In this document: positions 12,666-31,862 of the stretch, piece by piece
Layout of the letters: each line of letters starts with the position of its first letter
Position numbering within the stretch: the first letter of the stretch is position 1
Assembly (NCBI RefSeq): GCF_024713975.1
Contig: NC_091104.1
Coordinates: 14,837,580-14,901,579 of the forward strand
Reading direction: 5' to 3'
Origin: Paralichthys olivaceus
Lineage: Eukaryota; Chordata; Actinopteri; Pleuronectiformes; Paralichthyidae
Length of the DNA stretch: 64,000 nt
Notes under the pieces: generated by a model
What the model saw: only the letters and a program-made list of their open reading frames with translations
What the model was told of the DNA's origin: nothing
Databases searched by the model: none
Program-made: the position numbers and the translations under genes

Positions 12666-13530
12666 TCCTTTTTTTTTTTTTTCCTCATTCACATAGAAAA
12701 ATTATACACACAATATATCCACGATACATAAGCTTCTGCACTGACCAACTTTTCCATTTCCTCTGCCTCTTCCTGCTGAGAAGGAACTCAACCATGACAG
12801 AAAGTCAAAACATTTAACACGCAGAATGTAAATGCAAAGAATGGGTTAGGGCAATGTGCGTGCATTTTTCTGACAAGTGTATTTTCACATGTATGACCAC
12901 ATATAGCATAGACACCTTTAGACTGTACAGGAAATAAAACAATCAAAGAGAAATCCACCCTTCGTCGATAGTGTTTCAGACAATTCCAGCACTAGTCAGT
13001 AGAACAGCTGTTGCTTACAAACCAAAATCTAAGAGATAAGAAATAGTGCTGAATAATGATCCAGGATGTGATTCATGTGCAGGGTGGATTCATCAACAAT
13101 TATTCAATTATTTGTTTGGATCATAAATACCCAAGTCCTCCACCACCAGTCCATAACTCAGGACGGGAGAAGAATATGATGAAGCACTGTAGGCACAGCA
13201 GGCTTTTCATACTTACATTATATACACTTCCTTAAACCTTCTGTTTGACTTTGGATAATAAAGACTTACCAAGGAGTTCCGCCTTGATGATAAAAAAAAC
13301 AAAAACAAACACCCCTTTTCTTCTAGCAGACCAATTGTTCTATAAAAAAAACATTTTTAAGTTATTAACTTCCAAAGCACAAAGTTAATCCCAACTGATT
13401 ATGTGGACTAGTAATAATAGTAATAATACGAAGCTCAGAGGATGCTCAGCACTGTAAACCCTACACCAGAGTTCTCTCCGTCCTTTATGGAGTGAGCAAA
13501 CTTAGTTGAATGCATCAGTGACAGTTCACC

Positions 13531-15512
13531 TTAGCTCCTCAGAGCTGCCAATCTGGACTGCATCTCTTCAATGTCCTCCTCGGATTCTTCATCGGAGGCC
13601 GCAGTGGCTCCTTCAGGCTCCATTACTGGCAGGGCATCAACGACTTTGCTTGGTGCTTTGCCAAGGGCACCTAACACAGCAAATACAAATATGACACAGC
13701 TTTCAGTGTTATTAATCTGCAGTTTAATTCCATCTGTCGTTCAGATGATTGATACCAAAACACTTTATTGTACAACAGGGAAACAAATATGTACTGTTTA
13801 AACTAAAAATGTTACCTGCTGTGATCTCAAAGAGGATCTTGTCAACTTCTGCCTCTGCTTCCTCCTCCATCTCCTCCCCATCCTCCATGCTCTCAAATGT
13901 GTCTTCCAGCATTTCCTCAATGATTCCAGCCTGAAATATCAACATGAGCAACATTTAGCAACTTCTTCTATTGTAAGACAGAAAGTTTTGCTCGTGATCT
14001 GAGTCAGCTGCAGAGTTAAACGTCTTGTTGTAACTTGACTGTAAACATGATCTATGTATGTTGGATGCTGCTGCCGACCTTCATCATCTCCTTTGACAGC
14101 TCCCTCATTGTGGCCTGGATCTCTGGGACTTTGACGAGACTCTGCATTGCTTTCATGACCTCTGTGCTCTTCTGCAGGGCCCCAGCTACACGCAGTACAG
14201 CTAGAAATGCACAAATACACTTTCTTCACCGGCAGACATGAACGAGTTGATAAAACCACAAACCATTCTACTGATGACAACGCCGACTAAAAGATGACAA
14301 ACAGCTGCTGTACTCGGAAACTCACCGAGCTGATTCTTCATACTGAGCATCACAGAGTTCATGTGGGCTTTGGAAGCGTAAAGTTTCGTGACGGCACGTT
14401 TCGACTGGATCATCTCCTTTGCGAGAATCACACACACATCCTTCTGCCCCTTCTTGGCAGCATCTTTGATAGATCTCTTTACTTTTTCTTCCTCCCTTTG
14501 AATATCTGAAAGAAAAGAGGTTGTCAGTGCAAACAAGACAAAAACTGATGATAATGATTAAGTCATTGACTGCAGGGAGTAAGTATTCATTCATTTGTTC
14601 ATTACTCAGCAAGTCCAATTATGACTCAAGACTTCATGTATAAAAAGTGATTCATACTTTTCATTAAACAATACTGACTTTAACATCTTTGTGATTCAAT
14701 AAAGTGCCCCCCCCCCTTCTTCAAGCTTATAACAATTACAATCAATTATTTATGTAATTCATGTTATTGCTTCAAGACAATTAATTGACACTGAGTCAAA
14801 GTAGATCTATCAATGACTGAGACAATATCTATATTTATATGTATTGCTGTTCTGTGGTGCTGGCATGATATATTGACTGTATCTTACCGCGAATCTGTCT
14901 GTCGATCACTCTCATTTCCTTCCTGATTTTCTGACACCATTCAGTGATCTGAAATGACACAGTGTTGCTACAGGTTGTATTAACGTGACGCCAACAGATA
15001 CAGTACGTTTGTAATGATCATGTCAACACAAATTGTAACACGACAATCAAACGACAATGAAGATGATCAAAGCCAAAGTGCAACACGGCACGATACCGGC
15101 TGGAGCGAGACAAATCAGGGTTTGTTTACACTGGCTGACAGTACACTTGTGCTAGCTTACATGCTAACTAGCCAGCTCTCAACACACACACCAAAATAAC
15201 ACAAACATCTCGGATGATGGCGGCTATAAATAAGCATGTAACCTTAAATACATTAGTGGTGATGTAACTAAGCGTGTCAGGGATTGTTGGGTCATTTCGA
15301 ACGAGCACATCGTCTCACATTCAATCAGCGAAAGTAGCAACAGTTTGAAATAAGCTGACTTAAAGTGACAGCTAACGCTAGCGAGGCTAGCTGAGGGTAA
15401 TCGCTTCTTCCCTCTCGAAGGAGGACACCCTGAAAGACAGCGGAGGTCCTCAGCTGTCAGCACTCACCAGCTCTTTGGGTGGTTTCTCAGATGTTCTGCC
15501 GAACAGTCCCAT
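13531..15512 (-). CDS. chmp3: Charged multivesicular body protein 3 (ESCRT-III subunit, Vps24)
   Basis: Exons on the minus strand: 15512-15468, 14948-14888, 14505-14326, 14200-14079, 13930-13816 and 13670-13531. They give 220 residues (human 222). CHMP3 co-polymerises with CHMP2A on the CHMP4 filament to drive endosomal sorting, abscission and nuclear envelope sealing. The protein begins MGLFGRTSEKPPKEL and then carries the basic first helices (QREEEKVKRSIKDAAKKGQK), LYASKAHMNSVM, and an acidic C-terminal half (EEMLEDTFESMEDGEEM). It ends in EEMQSRLAALRS, a MIM-like terminal helix that binds the VPS4 MIT domain. All phases fit. The donor after exon 4 is AAG|GTCGGC, weaker than the others, and reading through it meets a stop after ten codons. 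The gene is head to head with hspa4l. Identification is essentially certain. Confidence 0.95.
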
Positions 15513-15799
15513 GGTGGCGGCAGGGTTCAATACCGAGCTAAGCTACCTGACTAAAACTAGCTGGTTAGCTCAGTTTGTGAGACTGGCACTTCCTGTTCTC
15601 TGGCCCGTGAGGCTGCGTCCCAACATGAAAAAACAGCATCCTCAGCGAGGAAACAAGTGTTCAAGTGAGGGTCTGTGCTGAAACTGGCAATAGAAAGTAG
15701 TAATGGCATTGATAATCGGATTAAATAATATGGGAGTAATATTGAAAATAATATGAAGCTAAACACATATTATTGCACATGGTGTGTGTATTCCTCACA

Positions 15800-15999
15800 C
15801 GAATGTGGCTCCGGAGATGGAAATCAGAGGACAGTAAAAAACATGGTGTATATTAAATGTCAGTGCTTCCAGACACTTGGATGACGACACAGGAGCAGTA
15901 TGAAGGCACCATGTTGTTTTTGATGTTTGAAGAAGTGGTCACCATTTACTTCGAGTAGATCATGAGTGAATTTCATTTCGGGTGAACTATCCCTTTAAA
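15800..15999. repeat. Remnant of a fish dispersed element between chmp3 and hspa4l
   Basis: The end GGGTGAACTATCCCTTTAA (15979-15998 region), with TCATGAGTGAATTTCATTTC before it and CACTTGGATGACGACACAGG further up, matches a repeat motif I know as frequent in teleosts. The left border is unclear; no matching inverted end was found. Confidence 0.6.
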
Positions 16000-16068
16000 C
16001 TGGGGGCAACGTGCCTGTATTATCTGTGACGTATTACCCTTTCAGAGGCGGCGGCGGGGGGGAGGGGG

Positions 16069-16081
16069 TTCTAGATTCTTC
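16069..16081 (+). promoter_or_regulatory. Heat-shock-element-like site
   Basis: TTCTAGATTCTTC fits the alternating TTCnnGAAnnTTC consensus with one mismatch (GAT for GAA). It lies about 190 bp upstream of the TATA box of hspa4l, a stress-chaperone gene. HSF1 binding is inferred. Confidence 0.4.
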
Positions 16082-16102
16082 TGTCATCGGTTGGCTCTCG
16101 CA

Positions 16103-16139
16103 CCAATCACGTAAGGGCGATGGGTGCGATGTAGCCAAT
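16103..16139 (+). promoter_or_regulatory. Two CCAAT boxes upstream of hspa4l
   Basis: CCAATCA occurs at 16103 and again at 16135, 32 bp apart, about three helical turns, typical of NF-Y sites. They lie 133-170 bp before the TATA box. Confidence 0.5.
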
Positions 16140-16271
16140 CAGATGCGCTCGGGGGCGGGCTCCGGGAGCATCCGTGTGGTGGAGCCGCTGGGTGACGTAG
16201 AGGCCGCGGAGCAGAGGGAGAATCCGCCCTGCGCATCACCGCCGCCCGGGAGCGTCTTTCTACGAGTTGGC

Positions 16272-16277
16272 TATAAA
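16272..16277 (+). promoter_or_regulatory. hspa4l: TATA box of hspa4l
   Basis: TATAAA in GC-rich surroundings, about 200 bp before the start codon; transcription would begin near 16300 and give a 5' UTR of about 170 nt. Confidence 0.55.
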
Positions 16278-16452
16278 CAGCCGCACTTACATAACAGCGA
16301 GTAATTCAGTCAGCGCACTCTCCGCTAGCTGCCGCGTATATATTTCCCAAAAAGCAGAGGAGGAGCAGAAGGACACATTAACTATACATATATACATTTG
16401 TTCTCATAGGTGTCAGGTGCGGTCGTTGCGTGGCGTAACTTGGAAGAGGTGA

Positions 16453-23245
<6,793 letters not shown>

Positions 23246-23457
23246 GATCTGTGTCTGGGGCAAACTCTGGCTCCATCACTGCATTTACCACAACTGACCA
23301 TTTAGACAGTAGAAACATTGATACCTGGGACCATACCTCAAACCTCACCAGCCACTTTGTGGATTCCTTTTTTGTGCCCCTCATTGGACCTTTTGAGGGT
23401 TTTCTTCTCAACCTTTCATCCTCATGTGTGACAATGGTGTGATTTATTCTCTTACTT

Positions 23458-23463
23458 AATAAA
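23458..23463 (+). terminator. hspa4l: Poly(A) signal of hspa4l
   Basis: Canonical AATAAA 213 bp after the stop codon. Further AATAAA motifs at about 23610 and 23738 could extend the transcript. Confidence 0.65.
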
Positions 23464-24956
23464 TGAAAGAACGATGCAATAGATTAAACTCTGAACCTGA
23501 CGTAAAAACTGTTTCCTCTGTACCGTACAGCAAGGTGCGCTTTGTGTTTGCATTCCATGTTTCTCATAAACTTCCAGTATCAGCAGTTAATCCTCTCACT
23601 CATAAGTGAAATAAATTGTTCTGTGCAATCATTGAGGAAATATTAGTATGTATGCAATAATAGAAATTATATATATTTGAATTCAATGAGTTTGAAATGA
23701 TGTTCATGTTTAGAAACTGTAAATACTATTTTAGTAAATAAAAGCAGCCAGCATGTACATAAAGAAAACAGTCCTAGTATTAACAACAGCAATGCTTGAC
23801 ACATCAAATATCTTAGTAAATGAATGGTTGGCTTTTTCTTTTTTGTTTTCTTGCTTTTTCTATTGGGGTTTAAAGATCGATAAAATAAATATATTTAATC
23901 TCAAAGTGACAACATTTCTTTACACTGAAAGATATTTGATTTTCAGCAGCTGAACCTGAAAGTAATTTGCTGAGTCTTTATTGTATCATATGTCAGGTTC
24001 ATGGGATGGCACTCAAAAATGGAGGCACAGTGGAGGTTATATACTGAGATTTGTTTTAAAAAATTATGACACTGGTTGGCTCATGGCCTATGAAACTGAA
24101 AAGAATTGCACTTGTCTGCAAAGAAGAACTACAGGTATTTGTGGGCACAGACAGAAAATGAAGCTTGAGGGCATCATGTGTGGATCCTCCTGTTTAAAAT
24201 GAATTAAATACACTAAGAAAAAATCATGACATTACTCTCGCTTCATAAAGACAAACACATCTGAGTGTGTGACTGAGAATTTGTACTATTTAGCAGAAAA
24301 TAGAACTTGGACTCTGGGATTTATAATAATAATAATAATAATTATTATTATTATAATTATTATATAATATAATAATACATTTAATCTATGCAGCACTTTT
24401 CTTACATAAAATGCAGCTCAAAATGCTTTACAATAAATGACATGAAATAAGATAGATCAGTAAGAGCATGTTAGCAATGAAACAAAGACTTAAGATAAAA
24501 GCATAAAACTAGCAAAAGGTATAAAGTTAAAAAAAACAATGTTAAGAAGTTAAAAAAAACAATGTTAAAAAAAGGATACAATTAAATGAAACAAAGATCA
24601 TAGAAATAGATCTTGAGTTGTTTGTTAAAACTATCAACAGAAGTAACTTTTAGTTTGTAATGAGTATCATTATTCTCATGCATTATCAATAATTCAATAA
24701 GACCAAGACCATTTAATCATCATGTCATGGATATATAACAAGCTTATCTAAATGTACTGATCTCAGTATTTATTTCATATGTTATTGTCTTAATGTTGAA
24801 GACTGTGAGTGAGACAGGCTGTGCTCTCATTCTCTGAGATCTATGTTTACATGTTTAGACTTCAGACTGTGACCCTGAAAGCACAGACCTGACTGCATGT
24901 ATTATAAGATTCTACAGATACAGAGAGAAAAGCGAAACTGAACTGAGAAAACATGT
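23464..24956. other. Intergenic DNA between hspa4l and plk4
   Basis: AT-rich, without exons. It may include an extended hspa4l 3' UTR. An AT trinucleotide tract (24322-24377) is followed by a stretch with TGCAGCACTTTTCTTACATA and ATGCAGCTCAAAATGCTTTA, which I take for a worn dispersed repeat. AGTTAAAAAAAACAATGTTA occurs twice in tandem at about 24525-24565. Confidence 0.5.
24322..24377. repeat. (ATA)n/(ATT)n microsatellite, self-complementary
   Basis: A run of ATA units turns into ATT units and back, so the tract is nearly palindromic. Confidence 0.8.
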
Positions 24957-25012
24957 ATGAAACAGTCTTTATCGATAACTCAGTGGAGATTACCTCGTCC
25001 ACGTGTGGAGCC

Positions 25013-25101
25013 TTTGAAGGGGGCGTGGCACCATCTGGTTGTTGTCGTGCGACGTAGCCCCTGTGACGTAAGCACGGCAGTAACGGGCGGATATATTCAA
25101 A
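25013..25101 (+). promoter_or_regulatory. plk4: plk4 promoter motifs
   Basis: Within 240 bp before the start codon lie TTTGAA at 25013-25018 followed by GGGGGCGTGGC, a CRE-like TGACGTAA at 25064-25071, and GGGCGG (25085-25090) five bases before TTCAAA at 25096-25101. TTTGAA in either orientation next to a GC element resembles the CDE/CHR pairs of G2/M genes, and mammalian PLK4 is reported as a DREAM target. No TATA box. Assignment is by motif only. Confidence 0.35.
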
Positions 25102-25250
25102 ATGGAAGAAGTGGCAAAGTTTTGGAGGGGAACGGGGGAACTGCGTCTATGTGCCCCCTGAGGACTCCTGCACCGGCCGTCCATGAGCTGCACGCACCGA
25201 GGAACTTAACACAAACCCCGCATGAAGCGGCGAGGCGATAAACAGGCGTC

Positions 25251-28200
25251 ATGAGTGTTTCTATCGGAGATAAGATCGAGGTGAGTTCTTTGTTTGGCTA
25301 ACGAGCTAACTGCAGACAAGCGTAGCTAGCTGGGGGTGCTAGCTCGAGTTAAATGTACGTTTGCAGCGTATGCTAAGGGTTTAAATGGCTCGCTAGTCCG
25401 TAGTTAATTTGTGTTTGCTGCTACTTAATAACGGTAAAAGTTTAATACATTAAAGTTGAATGTATTGAACTTTTAACTATTCGCTAAAGTGATGCTAAGG
25501 CGATTGAATTGTTGAACAACGTTAGTATTGTAGTAACGAACGTTTGATGGTGTTTCGCTGCTGGTGTTTCCTGTGAACAGTGGTTGCTTAGATTCAACAT
25601 TAGCTGGTGTGGTTGTTGTTGTCATTACTAGTGTTATTGTTGGTAGTGTTCTCGGCAGCCTCGGTGGTGTCTGGGTGTGTCACCCTGACCCCAGGCTGCT
25701 CTCTAGGGACAAACAGTCCTCCTCCTCCTCAGAGCATCGTTTGGGGATGCAGCCTGGAAACGGCTACAAGTGGCCCCGGTGAGCGGGAGGACAGCCGCGA
25801 TAATTGAAGGTTGTGGTTGGGCCATATGACAGCGTCAGGTGTTGTGGCTTTGTCTGACAGTTAACGTTTGTTGTGGGAGGATTTCTCCGATGCCAGCTCG
25901 TTGGGGGTCCCCGGACTGTCTGCTTATATCTGCTACTCTCCTGTACACCCAGCATGTCGCAGGCGAGAGGGACGATGTTTGATCAAGTCATTCACTATTA
26001 CTTTCAAAACCTTTCTGGTGACATGCAAACCAGCAGGGACGAAGAGCAAAGTGTGTCTTATGCTCAGGAGCTCAGGATCGAGGTATCTTGATTTAAAAAA
26101 AAAATAAAAAAAATCTTGCCTGTACTGGGAACTACACAGAGTTGATTTCTAACCTAAACTTTACAATTGATCATTTGTAAATCTTAATGTTTATTCCTCT
26201 CTTTTTGTTTAGGATTTTAAGGTCCTCACCCTCCTCGGGAAAGGCTCCTTTGCATGTGTGTATCGGGCAAAATCGGTAAAAACGGGTATGGAGGTTGCCA
26301 TCAAAACGGTAAGAATCCTTCCCCACCATTTACATCTTTGTTAGTGATAGGAGGTAATTATAGCCGCTCCTGTAAGTTGAAGTGTGAACTGGAACTGTTA
26401 GAATTTTAGACCTTTAATTGCCTCCCATGGGATCCTTCTGGTCCCTCACCTCCTCTTTAATGAGGTCTGAAGAGTTCAATGTCTTTATGTGCAACAGATT
26501 GACGATCAGCCAACTGAACTAACCCCCATGGTACCATATTATATGTTGATCCTGTGGGTGGCAGGTGTGTAATTATGTGTCTGTTGCTCCCATCTGTAGA
26601 TTGACAAAAAAGCGATGCAGAAAGCTAGCATGGTCCAGCGTGTGACAAACGAGGTGGAAATTCACTGCCGATTGAAACACCCTTCAATACTCGAGGTAAC
26701 GTTTGCAAAGCTCATGTTACAGTGGATCATAATCACGCTTGTATATATTTTTTGTGACATCAATTCTAAGATTTTCCTCTTTTTAAAACTTGCATAAGTT
26801 AAAGGCAAAGTAATTCAAACCTGTAAATGTACATTGTACAGTAAGTCATCTGTGTTTTAGTCTGGGTATTGGCTTTGTCTGGTTGTTGCCATGGTTATTT
26901 ATTGTGTTCAGTGTTATTGTCACTCTCCCAATGTCACCTTCGGGCTGGTTATCATTACAGCCTTAACTATTAACCATTGTTTAGATACTGCTGTGAATTT
27001 TCATTTTTCCCACATTTTTTCTGGACCACATCATTTCAATATTTCAGACTGAAATCCTGTCAAATGTTTTATTTTTTTGTCTTCTCATTTTGACATGTTA
27101 ACAAATGCAGTGTTATTTATATCATATATTGTATTTTAGCTATACAACTACTTTGAGGACAGCAACTATGTGTACTTGGTGTTGGAGATGTGCCACAATG
27201 GAGAGTTGACTCGGTACCTTAAAGAGCGGAAGATGCCTTTCTCTGAGGATGAAGGTCAGGCAGAATAACTTAACTTTAAAGATTAATAATGAATTAAGTT
27301 GCAGTAAATGCTCTCTATTTAGTGTGCTGCCTGTCTCTAAATATTTGTTTCTGTTCCACAGCGAGACATTTCATGCATCAAATAGTGAAAGGAATGCTGT
27401 ATTTACATACTCACGGCATCTTACATCGAGATCTGACCTTGTCCAACCTTCTGCTGTCCAGCAACATGAACATTAAGATAGCAGACTTTGGTCTGGCCAC
27501 TCAGCTCAAACTCCCAAATGAGAAGCACTTCACCATGTGTGGAACACCCAACTACATCTCCCCAGAGGTGGCTACTCACAGCGCTCATGGTTTGGAATCC
27601 GATGTCTGGTCACTGGGGTGCATGTTCTATGCCTTCCTGATGGGGCGCCCTCCATTTGACACAGACACAGTCAAACACACCTTGTCCAAAGTGGTTCTCG
27701 GTGAATATGAGATGCCAAATCATATTTCTCTAGAGGCTCAGGATCTGATCCATCAGCTGCTCCAGAGGGACCCCTCCCAGCGGCCCAGCCTCTCTGCAGT
27801 GCTTGACCACCCGTTCATGACCCGCAGCCTGCTGGTCAGGACCAAGGAGCTGGTGCTGGGGGATGAAGGATCCATGGACAGCGGTATCGCCACCATCTCC
27901 ACAGCTTGCACCTCCTCCACCTCAGCCAGCAGCAGCAGTCGCCTCCAGAGGAGAACCAGGCACATGATTGGCCCTGCCCTGCCTAATCGCATGATGCCCA
28001 TTCCAAGCCTTCCACGTCAACCCGTCAGTGCCTGTTTTGAAGACGGAGACCAGTGGCAAGTGCAGCACCCGGCAGACAGATTTCATAGAGAGGGCAGGAG
28101 CAGGGCCTTCCCCGCTGGAGAGGGCGGACAGCCTCATTCTCGATACCTGAGGAGGGCTCATTCCTCAGATCGCTCTGGCTCTTGTTCGTCAGGACAGGGG

Positions 28201-31200
28201 TCGAGTCACGAGCTGGAGAGATGCCACTCAGAGGACACCCTGACTGCTGTTAGAAGACCAGTCTTCTCCCTGCCCTCCACCCAACACCCATTTTCAGAAC
28301 ATGGAAGACTCCCATCTCCTCCTGTCAAACAATCAGCAAAGTAAGACTTCTCTCCAATCATCTTCTAATCATTTTTCACATTCAACATGACTAACAGATT
28401 TCACTTTACTGGTTTTCAGTTCTGGGTATTCGTTATCGACACAGACGGCACATCCACCAAGTCTTCAATTTCAGGACATGGAGGGAGTCACCAACTGGCT
28501 CAATAATGACGGTAAATTAGAGTGTTTTTTTAAAAACTTTTTGATCACCAGGGAATATGTGATAGATTTCAGATTTATTTCTTCTGCCTTATGATTGAGT
28601 TAATTTCAGTTCAGAACTTTTAGTAACTTGAAGGTTTAGGAAGTGGGAAATAAATTCCTGGACCTCGTTGGTGGAGCTAACAAATGTCTATAAATGAAAT
28701 TATCCTTAGCTGCTAGTGGATGTAATCTGAAAGCACAGAGACTTTTCCAGTCACCCTTTGAACCTGAAGGGGTTTAAAACGATTAATGAACCATTAAACT
28801 CTCTAAAAACGATAAAATCCACCAGCTTGAGCAAGTCTTAACAAATATTGTCTCATCTCAGGCTCTGGACAGAGGCCAGCAGACAGTAGCACACACAGTA
28901 GCAGCAGCAGCAGCAGAGGGCCTTTAGGGGTTCACAACTCCTGGTCAGATAAGCCCATGGGCCGAGGTGTGAATCCACACCACAGCCAGAACCATCTGCA
29001 CCACCAGCTTTCCTCCAACCCTGAGTCTTACAGAGAGAATATACCTGGAGCAGAGTTCCAGCCTCTTCAGGGCAGAGAGTCGAAACTTCCTTCAGCCAAA
29101 CCCAGCACAGACAAGAAGAAGAAAACGCTGAGAGACGTAATCCTGCCTCTGTGTGCAGCCAGACTGAAGCCTATCAGACAGAAGACAAAAAATGCTGTTG
29201 TAAGATATTACTCATGTTTTTAAACATATCTGTGAATATTCACTGTGAGCAGTTATTTGTTAAATTCAAAATGATGTTTTCTTGTCTTTCATACAGGTGA
29301 GCATCTTGGACACAGGTGAAGTGTGTATGGAGTTGTTAAAAAACCACAGTGGTCAAGAGAGAGTGAAAGAAGTCCTTCGGATTTCCTGCGATGGCTCAAT
29401 GGTGAGCTCACAATGTGGCACTCTGAATATTACTGTGACTCATTGTTGATCTTCTGTTGGGGGGTAGATATCATCACATTCGAGTTTTGGTATAAAATAA
29501 TCTATCATGATAATAATTCTTCTTTTAGTTGGTGCCTCATTATCATTTTTTGTGTCATGTAGGTGACAATATACCAGCCTAACAATGGAAAGGGTTTTCC
29601 TGTGCTCGACTGCCCCCCCGCTCCTCCAGAAGACATTCTCATTTGTAGCTATGACGATCTTCCAGGTACTCAAATGGACACTTCACAGTAGATAACAACT
29701 AATGTCAAAACAGAATTAATATCGTTATGGAAATCCTTTTTTCTCAGAAAAATACTGGAAGAAATACCAATACGCCTCCAAGTTTGTGCAGCTTGTGAAA
29801 TCCAAGACTCCTAAAGTGACACTTTACACCAAGTACGCTAAGGTCATGCTGATGGAGAACACTCCCAACGCAGACCTGGAGGTTTGCTTTTATGATGGTG
29901 AGTTAATCTGTGTGTTTAAACGTGATCTGACGGGGGAGAAGACGCACCGAGCTAATGAATAACGCTTCATAAACATGTTGCTTGCAGGAGCAAAGACCCA
30001 CAAGACGTCAGAGCTGGTGCGAGTTGTGGAGAAGAGTGGGAAGTCGTACACAGTGAAGGGGGAGGTGGGTCTGAGTGGCCTGAGCCCAGAGAGCAGGCTC
30101 TACGTGGAGCTGTCGGATGAGGGCCACAGCATGTGTCTGTCACTAGAGGCCGCCATCACAGTGGAGGAGCAGCGCAGCACCAAGAACATCCCTTTCTTCC
30201 CCATAACCATCGGCAGGTGAGAGGAGGATTCTGTCACTTGTACACTCCATTTTTTTCCAGTTTTCCTCATCTTGTGTAATTGTTCCTCGTAGGAGACCTG
30301 CAAACCCAGACTCCCCGTGCTTGTCGACCCTGCACCCCCACACGGTGCCTCTCGATTCAGCCTCACCTCCTCAACCTCCACAGATAACTCCTTCAGTGAG
30401 TGTAACAACCTCACACTGGGATGTATGAACATATTAACATAACATTAACAGAAACATCTTAAGAATCATTGCCAAAATGTTTAATGCCATATATTGGCAT
30501 AGGAAATTAATCCCTTAATATTGATTTCAGCTTTGGCCCCCAAAAATCCCACATCGTTCGGGCTTTAACAGTCACACTGAGATTTGTCTTCATTTGTTTT
30601 TAATTCTATTTTCAGATGATGTCGTACAATGGGTCAGATTTCACCACAGCCAGTGTGAGTAAGAAAAGCTCCCCTGTGCGACAGGACCTGGTGCAAAGCA
30701 CAGGAAAAGTGGTGAAGTCAATATTTGTGCCAAATGTTGGATGGGCATCTCAGGTAATAAGTCAATAAATTAACCCAATATTAAAATGATCTGCAAATAA
30801 AATCTTTGTGATTTAGAGAGCGGGTCTCTTGGTTTTTGTCTCTGCAGCTGACGAGTGGAGAAGTGTGGGTTCAGTTTAATGACGGCTCTCAGCTGGTGGT
30901 TCAGGCTGGAGTGTCCTGCATCACCTACACGTCTCCAGAGGGGAAGATCACCAGGTATGAAACATGCTTGTGTGTTTATCAGCTTGGATTCAGCTGATCA
31001 AGTAATAATGAGTAATGTTACAGGAACCTTCCTAAACTGTGACACGTGCTGGAGCTATAACAAGTATTTAACCCTGTGAATGGTCCACCAGTCCCGTCAT
31101 TGAAATTTCTAGTAGGATCTTCAAATGTTTTATTTCTCCTCACACAGCCTGAGTTTAAAGGTTGTGTACATCAATAAACAGTAATAAATTAATTGTGTTA

Positions 31201-31586
31201 AAAAACAAACACGTATTTTGGTCAATTAGCTGATTAATTACACAAAACACTGATCCAAAAGATTTCTAAATATGAAACGTGAACAAGATATTTCTTAACA
31301 CTAAGTTTTTTCCATTTAGCCACCTGAGCTAAGACATTTGTACATATTGAAACCAGCCTCAGCTTTCTGCTGCAAAATCATTTCAATTCTATCAATTCTA
31401 GTTTTTATTTTTGATCGATTTGAGCAGGATCATGCAAACAACAATGTTCTGAGACATGTCTGCCATCTCCACAGGTATAAAGAGAACGAAAAGTTGCCCG
31501 AGCACGTCAAGGAGAAGCTTCACTGTCTCTCCACCATCCTCGGACTGTTGGCGAACCCAACTGCACTTCACCTTCACCCTCAGTAA
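25251..31586 (+). CDS. plk4: Polo-like kinase 4, centriole duplication kinase
   Basis: Fifteen exons: 25251-25280, 26213-26308, 26600-26695, 27140-27254, 27362-28340, 28420-28511, 28862-29199, 29297-29401, 29563-29665, 29748-29897, 29988-30216, 30293-30395, 30616-30753, 30848-30954 and 31475-31586. Frame holds at all junctions; 930 residues (human 970). PLK4 phosphorylates STIL to start procentriole assembly. The kinase domain covers about 10-265: glycine loop [12 protein letters not shown], Lys41, HRD with Asp136, DFG with Asp154 and activation-loop Thr170, all at the human numbers. A DSGIAT degron (Ser286) for SCF-beta-TrCP is kept, so autophosphorylation-driven turnover is expected. The Ser-rich linker is followed by the cryptic polo boxes ([17 protein letters not shown] to FFPITIGR) and the C-terminal polo box ([18 protein letters not shown] to the end). 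Odd point: His185 replaces human Arg185 in the stretch after the APE-like motif. It follows hspa4l in the same direction, as in human. Confidence 0.96.
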
Positions 31587-31856
31587 CATTTGGTGATTAA
31601 AAAAAAAACATTCCAGCAGCTCAGAGGCCTGAACTGAAAGAAGCATTAGAAACCACTTTACTGTCATTTGTTTGGTGTTCCTGTAAATATATCTGTTTTT
31701 TTACTTGTACAGAGGACTGAGATTATGAAAAGATATATTTTTATTTGAATAATTTTGTATGGAGTCAATTGGCCTACTTGTAAAAGTGTATATGTGTCTG
31801 TCTTTTTCTTAGTGTGTCCAATTCTATGAAATGTTAGATTCCCGAAATGCTGAAGC

Positions 31857-31862
31857 AATAAA
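31857..31862 (+). terminator. plk4: Poly(A) signal of plk4
   Basis: AATAAA 271 bp past the stop codon, facing the end of the converging itpk1 transcript. Confidence 0.7.
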
